From: Polydactylus sextarius
Taxonomy: Eukaryota; Chordata; Actinopteri; Polynemidae
Direction: 5' to 3'
DNA: 64,000 bases
NCBI GenBank assembly: GCA_016801845.1
Contig: CM028925.1
Coordinates: 6,274,501-6,338,500, forward strand
The notes beneath the pieces are model-generated. The model searched no databases, had not been told where the DNA came from, and was given only the letters and a program-made list of their open reading frames with translations. The translations under genes were made by a program, and so were the position numbers. Positions 58,001 through 64,000 of the stretch are shown one piece after another (position 1 is the stretch's first letter; every line of letters begins with the position of its first letter).

Positions 58001-58391
58001 ACTGTAATATCTAAGATTCTGAGTCAAGTCTAGAAGATGCAGCTCAAAGAATGTTTGAATGTTTTGTTCCTTTGTATATTCATTAAAACATTCCACGCTT
58101 TTGATGCTCACAGTAAACAGAATGAAGTGTGACAACGCAGATGCAGCTGGATAAAAAAACACCTATACAACTGCTTCATGGACAATACTCCTCCGACACA
58201 CATTATTACTCATTTATTGTCCCATACTTCTCATATGAATCACTGATATATTGAAAAAGGCTGCATCCAGAAGCAACCCCCCCCCCCAACTCAAAACTAG
58301 CTAAAGCTAAATACTCCCCTCTCCAAAGAGTTGTAAGTAGCCTGTCTGGTCACCCAGTGCCAGCCGTGTTTGTTGATTTAATCCTTGTCTG
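55098..58391. other. Non-coding; T-rich and A-rich low complexity
   Basis: T/G low complexity at 57197-57250, (AAAT)n at 57445-57466, T-run at 57507-57519, C-run at 58278-58288. No exon is recognised. The short frame around 57285-57405 is adjoined by a T-rich tract and is not supported. Confidence 0.45.
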
Positions 58392-58403
58392 ATGTTGTCT
58401 CAG

Positions 58404-58557
58404 CTCGTAGCCCAGCTCGAACGAGTGCAGCGGCCAGGGCCGAGCGGGCCCCTCTGTCCGTTCAGCTTGTCTGATAACGTCTGTCCTCAGAGCCCCCGCC
58501 ACTCTGATCTGAAAGCTGATGAGAAGAAGCAGCTACAGCAGCAGCAACAGCAGCGAG
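58404..58557 (+). other. Candidate GC-rich exon with a CAG/Gln run (unproven)
   Basis: GTTGTCTCAG ends at 58403 and a weak donor GAG|GTACCG follows at 58558. The single frame reads LVAQLERVQRPGPSGPL, then SLSDNVCPQSPRHSDLKADE, then KKQL and a glutamine run from CAG/CAA codons. If read from ATG 58392 instead, the frame runs to a TAA at 58584. Local GC is far above the surroundings. I recognise no family. A (CAG)n-containing untranslated or non-coding stretch is the alternative. Confidence 0.27.
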
Positions 58558-59540
58558 GTACCGGGTGTTTACCGGAGAAGGTTTAAGATCTGGCACCCAG
58601 CTGGGTGGAGTAGGACGGAGTGAAGTGAAGCGAGGCTCCAAGAGTAAAGAGGAATTGTTAAGTCTCTGGTGTAACTCGGTCAATTTTGTGAACTATTAGT
58701 GAAAACTGTTTACAGTGAATTAATGAATAGAATTCAGTTTGCACAGCATAAACATCACATTTACTAATGACTACAGCGGAAGTCTGATAAATATCATATA
58801 CACATACACATACACACACCACTTAAGAGTCTCTGTGCATATGATATACAATTTGCTAATGCTGTTAAGTAGTATTATTGGCTTATGCATGCTGCTGCAG
58901 CACACAAATGCATGAGCAGAGCTTCTCGGATTACAACTTTATCTCCCATTATAGATGCACGTTAGGATCATGTGTGACTTTAGAAAATGGAATCATATCA
59001 CATCTGTAAATTATTCAACGTTGCACTTCACTTTGAAACCGAAGCAAAAACATGAGATGTTGTTTCTTGTAGCAGACCTCTGAGTCACTGAGTACCTTTT
59101 TAAAAATTATTTAATTTTAATTTAAGTCATTTTTCATTTTTTTTTTTTTTCTTGCTTTTAAAAGAATTATTAAACTTAATATTTGACTTTGTACGCATAT
59201 ATACTGCAAGCAACCTAGAAAAGCTGCAGCCCGGTGCCATTGGCCAATGAGCAGCTCTACTTAGAGAAGAGGATTAAATGCCTTCCTCAATGGCATCTCA
59301 GTGGCAGTTGTTAAGGGCGGACAGAGCATTAATCATTCATTCCTTCCATCCAGATTTCACCAGCATGACTGAAGATCTGAACTGGCAGCAGTTTGGTCAC
59401 AGAAGCGCTGTGGCCTATTAAAATGAATACTATTTCCTCAACTTTTTTGTAACCATTCTGTGAAAGTGCATGAGTAAAAGCTCAAGTTCAACATCGTCTT
59501 ACTTAATAATGTGCATGCTTCTGCTAAGTGCGTGTGTTTA

Positions 59541-59544
<4 letters not shown>
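58558..59544. other. Non-coding; nothing recognisable
   Basis: AT-rich, with a T-run at 59139-59150. Confidence 0.5.

Positions 59545-59608
<64 letters not shown>
59545..59608. repeat. Compound (TG)n(AG)n microsatellite
   Basis: About 15 TG units followed by about 16 AG units. Confidence 0.95.
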
Positions 59609-59610
<2 letters not shown>

Positions 59611-60181
59611 CTATTGAGTAAGTGAATGCGTGCATCTCTTCATTTTAGTAATGGAAATGCTGGGAAGCCTTTAGTAGTTGCCACTGGTAATGGAATGAGA
59701 ACATATGTATAATTTAAGGCTCTGCTACAGGCTCCCAATGGAGCCAAGTTGCACGCACACACACGCGCCCTCACACACGCACGCACTCATACACACACAC
59801 TTAATCACTGGCTGTGTTTCTTCTTCTGAGTGAGTGAAAGTGGCACTAATACAGCAATATAGTTTGAGTTCTCTTTAAGTCCCACCAAATATCCCTCTCT
59901 GCTTATTATTCTGCCAGTTGGCCTAGATGAGTCAAGACTACATCGTGATAATGTGCAGAGAAAATGACGCGGTGAAATCAGAGTGCTGCATGTTTCACTG
60001 GAGAATGAGGAGCATTACAGGGGAAAAAAAGGGAAAGTTAAGGATTTTGCAGACTCTTGTCCAATTGATCAGTGAACCAGCCCTTCTGGGTCAAATATGT
60101 TTTCATGCCAGGATTTGGGTTATGGGCAAATTGGCATCACTCTTACTTTACATTTGTTATCAGGGCCAGTGTGTGTGTATG

Positions 60182-60182
60182 C

Positions 60183-60220
<38 letters not shown>
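60182..60220. repeat. Compound (GT)n(GA)n microsatellite
   Basis: About 9 GT units followed by about 11 GA units, the same TG-to-AG order as the array at 59545. Confidence 0.93.
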
Positions 60221-60221
<1 letters not shown>

Positions 60222-62402
60222 ACCACATGGTTTCATCAAGACCTTTCCTCCCAAAATGCCAGTAATGCCTCCTGGCTTCAAGCTATAACTCTGTGAGTGT
60301 GAGTGTACGAGGTCCTCCCTCCCCTGATGCTGCTGCTGCTTTTCTTTCTTTATTTTTCTTTGATGATGAACATGGTACTGTTCACTGATTTGCCCTTTTA
60401 AATTGTATTATATATTAAAATTAGATCTAAATATCAATTTACTGTACACATCACATCACACAAGATGAGATCATTCTGACTAATATCTGATTTTGTAATA
60501 TCTGAAATCTGAAATTTTAGATAATAATTTAGTAGAAACTATTTTTTTAATGAAAGCCACCGTGCATCAGCTTCCTAGCAACAAACTGCTAATAGACAAG
60601 TTAGTAGCCACCTTGTAAACATGGGAAACAATTAACTTAAGTTAGCATCAAGCTAGCATGCTAGCAGCTAGCTAGGTATGCTACTGATGGTTTCACGTTA
60701 CATCAGATATGAAAGTGGCTTGCAGCTAGCTCACTGAAGGTGAGGGTGAATGACTGACAGCTGACAGACGGTGAATCGTAGCATGTGACCTCCCAGGACA
60801 GCTATTAATCTCGTATTCTTTTAAGCACGTCAGTTTAATACATTTGAATAGCTGGGATTTGGAGCTGTAAATCGGCTTGTCTCGCCAATGTCACATCATT
60901 ACAGTTATTGAACTGTGTTAAATTTACATCTAACGCAAATATTGAACTAAATGTGAGCTAAATTGCCAATCATTTATAATGGAGACTATAACCTTTTTCA
61001 GTGAAGGCAGTTTTTTTTTAAGAAAATAAAAGTACAAGCTTACTTAGTTGGATCCATTCTTTCTGATTATTTTCATGTGGAACCTGAAGATAATGTATAT
61101 AGATAATAATCCCAATTTACCGCTATCTGTGAGCATAACTGCACAATTGCATCTGCAAAACACAAAAGGATTATTCAAACCTGACTGAAGAACTTGGATG
61201 ACGATGCTACAAATAGGCAGAAAAGACGTATGTCAGTGTAAAATATGTTGTCTGCACCAATTGTACACAAAAAAGCACTCTACATTGTTGCTCTTTCTGC
61301 CCTTTAATTGGTATTTGCCAAACGACATTTCAAAACACACTTGACTGTCATATCATTAACATCCACTCACTTTCCTTCTGTTTGTCTATGCAATTTGCAT
61401 GTGATTTGTATCATCAAGCTATAATTTACTTAGGCTGCATCCAGCATGTGTGTGTTTGTTTGCAATATGACGCAGGCCGCAAGGAGATGAGTCAGGACAT
61501 CATAATGACTGTGTAGCATTGTCTGCTTTGCATCTCCCTCTCATCAAAACAGCTCTATTGTGTCTGCTCTATAAGTCCCCTGCTTGACAGAGGCAATTCA
61601 GATTCCCAACAGCAGTCCACAAAGGGCCCAATCGCACTGCGACTATTCCTTTTCCCTTCTTTTTTTTATTTCTTTTTTTTGTTTTACAATGGAGTGTGAG
61701 AATGCAATCATCACGGCCATTTCAGACAGAGGAAGACAATTTGGAAGAGGACTGTCCCTGGCATGTTTATAGAGAGCTCTGCCAGACAAAGAAAGGACGG
61801 CGGGAGAGGATTGAGAGAGTGGCAAAGGGGATAAAGAGACACATGGAGAAAAGAGAGGGATAGAGATAGAAAGCAAGGAGAGGGGTACAAAAAAAGAGAT
61901 GGATGGAAGATTGCATGAGCAGGCGGAAGTGATGGATGATGGGAAGAGAGAGACTCAGGGTGGGAAGAAAGTATCTCCCTCACTGCTGTGGCAACCCCGA
62001 CGATGTCTTTTCCTCCTGGCTCATGCTACTGGTGGTCCCCTCTATCCCCTCGCCACTTTTCTACACACAGCACTCATACATTCATACAAACAGACCTTCT
62101 CATTCTATTAATCTCTCCTCGCTCTCCTCCACATTAGCATGGAGCCCCCCTTGAGACTGATTATATTGGTCTGTGCATGCATTTTTTTTTCCATTCTCCC
62201 GTTTTCTATTTCTCTCATTTGTTTGCTCACGCCCCCCACACCCCTCCACCCCCACCCTCCTTCTCATTGCAGACACTTTCTGTAATAAAGTAAATGAGGT
62301 TGGGAAATAGTAAGACTCAAGGTGATATTTCAGCCAGCCACTCCCCAGCAACAACACTGTGGTGGAGGCAGGCAGCTGAGCATCTGAATGAGATGTTAGA
62401 CT
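60221..62402. other. Non-coding; purine-rich tract and candidate conserved stretch
   Basis: A cluster of AGCTAGC/GCTAGC palindromes lies at 60645-60680 and a GA-rich tract at 61785-61960. Positions 61450-61640 are unique. No exon is supported. Confidence 0.45.
61785..61960. repeat. Polypurine-rich tract
   Basis: GA-rich on the plus strand with GAGAGAG, GGATAAAGAGA and GGGATAGAGATAGAAAG-type units. Confidence 0.55.
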
Positions 62403-62422
62403 GTGTGTGTGTGTGTGTGTGA
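62403..62422. repeat. (GT)n microsatellite
   Basis: About 10 GT units. Confidence 0.92.
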
Positions 62423-64000
62423 TACATGCATCTCACTGGAAAGTAGATTTGCATTTCTCACGCTTAAATTATACCTGATGTATTTATTTATTTAGTTATT
62501 TCAATTTTAAGGGGGTGCCTTATTATAGATAATACAGTTGAATCCCTGAAAAACTAAGTCCAGTGAGAGAAAGAAAAAAAAATCAATATATGTGCAGAAG
62601 TCAGTGTTTGGACTTTAAGACTTGTGCTGCCATTTCTGTTTAAAAGAAGCACAAAGAAATGGAGGTATTAATTCCAAAGGCCGGCAGAGAAGAGGTAGAT
62701 GAGGCCGGGGGGCGATGGGGTTCATATAGCTACCTGCGCTCAGCTCAGGAAATCACTTGGGGTTGAATTATCTATGCCACACACACTATATCTTCACACA
62801 AGCAGTTAAACTCCACGCCAAGTGCTAAGTACCGAGCGGCTGTTGTATAATGAAAAAAAATATTGAATCTCTCCTTCCGATATTTACCACAGGGCCCTCC
62901 CGCCATTTTTTCTTGTCTTACTCTGGCGATTCTGGTACAGTGAGGCAATTTATTACCAAGCTGACTTTTATTATTCCTTAGCTGTGAGAAATGCAGGAGG
63001 AGTTAATGCCAGCAGAAACAACAACAGCAGCAGCAGCGGCGGCAGCAGCAGGGGCTGCAATTCACAATGTTTCAGATCACCCACTTCGAGTCTTGATGAA
63101 AATCTTTACATACGTGCACACACATCCATGCAGGTCATTCTTGCGTTTTGAGTGTCATGACACCAATTCATCCCAAGGAGAGTGTGAAAATAGCTGTTTT
63201 GTGTGATCTGTGGATGTGATGACATCAGGGTTACTTAAGGTTATTGATGCGATGGAAAAGCTGCATTATTCACCAAAGGTGTGCGGAGTGAAAGAAGTGG
63301 TTATCTATGAGCAAGGGAAAGTTAATAAAAGATGCTATTAGAGTGCATTATGGGAAATTTCAACTTTATTTTGATGTTTTATGGAGCATTATGTTGAGGT
63401 TTGTCTTTAACTGTTGGTTTTTATTGTTAATGCACTTTGTTGGCAATTACAAAGAGAATATACTAAAAGATAATAAATGCAACTCGCCAATGTATCTTGA
63501 AAAATGACCTTCACTAAAAGTCTGGACAACCATTTTCACATTACATGTGCATTCATATTTAAAAGTGTCTTTTTTTACTTGATTTCAATAATATAATTTG
63601 ATATTTCAATGCTTTAGATCGCAAAACAAAACAAATTGTTTTTTATGCAGAACAGTCTTTGTGCTCTCAACAGACTCGAGTGTTCTAATGTGTCTAAGTG
63701 CTACTTAACGGCTTCTTCAAATGAAAGCCATTTGACAATGAAATATTCAAAATGGTTTTGAAATTGCCCTGATCACCATTTGATCTTCATGGTTTGATGT
63801 ATATGCTACGAATAGACCACTTCACATATATAAGATAGGTAACTTTTTATTAGTAGTAGTAGTTTTTTGCAGTTGTTTTGTTGGTGACTATTTTCAACTG
63901 TAGATTAATACCGATTTGATACCCCAGGGACCATTTACAGAAACCAGACACAGTGTACTTGGTATTGATTCAGAAATAAAACCACAGTGCCCATGTTCAT
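62423..64000. other. Non-coding; short (CAG)/(GCN) repeat at 63023-63056
   Basis: Trinucleotide units of CAG/CGG (reads as an alanine run in one frame) lie at 63023-63056. Without splice signals or a recognisable protein, the 71-codon frame there is not called. Positions 62750-62990 are unique AT-rich DNA. Confidence 0.45.

Noticed and set aside
62991..63206. Frame with an alanine run
   Set aside because: It reflects a short CAG/CGG repeat. No splice context or recognisable protein surrounds it.

Overview
The window looks like nuclear DNA of a ray-finned (teleost) fish. It holds the 3' end of a vertebrate midline gene (mid1/TRIM18) with compact terminal introns (one is 79 bp). It is dense in (CA)n, (TA)n and polypurine microsatellites, and carries fragments of interspersed repeats that I recognise as common in teleosts, including hAT-type MITEs. 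No prokaryotic or organellar genes, rRNA or tRNA were recognised.

Layout. Positions 1-2883 are the end of a large mid1 intron; a non-autonomous hAT element with a perfect 8-bp target duplication sits at 580-1288. Three mid1 coding exons follow at 2884-3045, 3313-3520 and 3600-3948. They encode the second half of the fibronectin type III domain, the whole PRY/SPRY domain and the stop codon. The RING, B-box, coiled-coil and COS-box exons must lie upstream of the window. Positions 3949 to about 5.9 kb are probably 3' UTR, with several AATAAA signals.

From about 6 kb to 64 kb I recognise no gene. This 58 kb is either a gene desert downstream of mid1 or the inside of a very large intron of another gene. 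It contains more than 20 microsatellites, recurrent polypurine tracts, further hAT-like elements (35.0 and 44.4 kb), a palindromic MITE-like repeat (33.5 kb), several degenerate teleost repeats (25.0, 46.1, 52.5, 54.8 and 55.0 kb), and unique AT-rich stretches that could be conserved non-coding elements. Four short stretches have good splice-site context and a single plausible open frame (19.5, 24.5, 27.3 and 58.4 kb). They are listed as low-confidence candidate exons because chance examples are expected in 60 kb. I found no convincing novel gene system. The best leads are these cryptic exon candidates, the candidate enhancers and the hAT elements.
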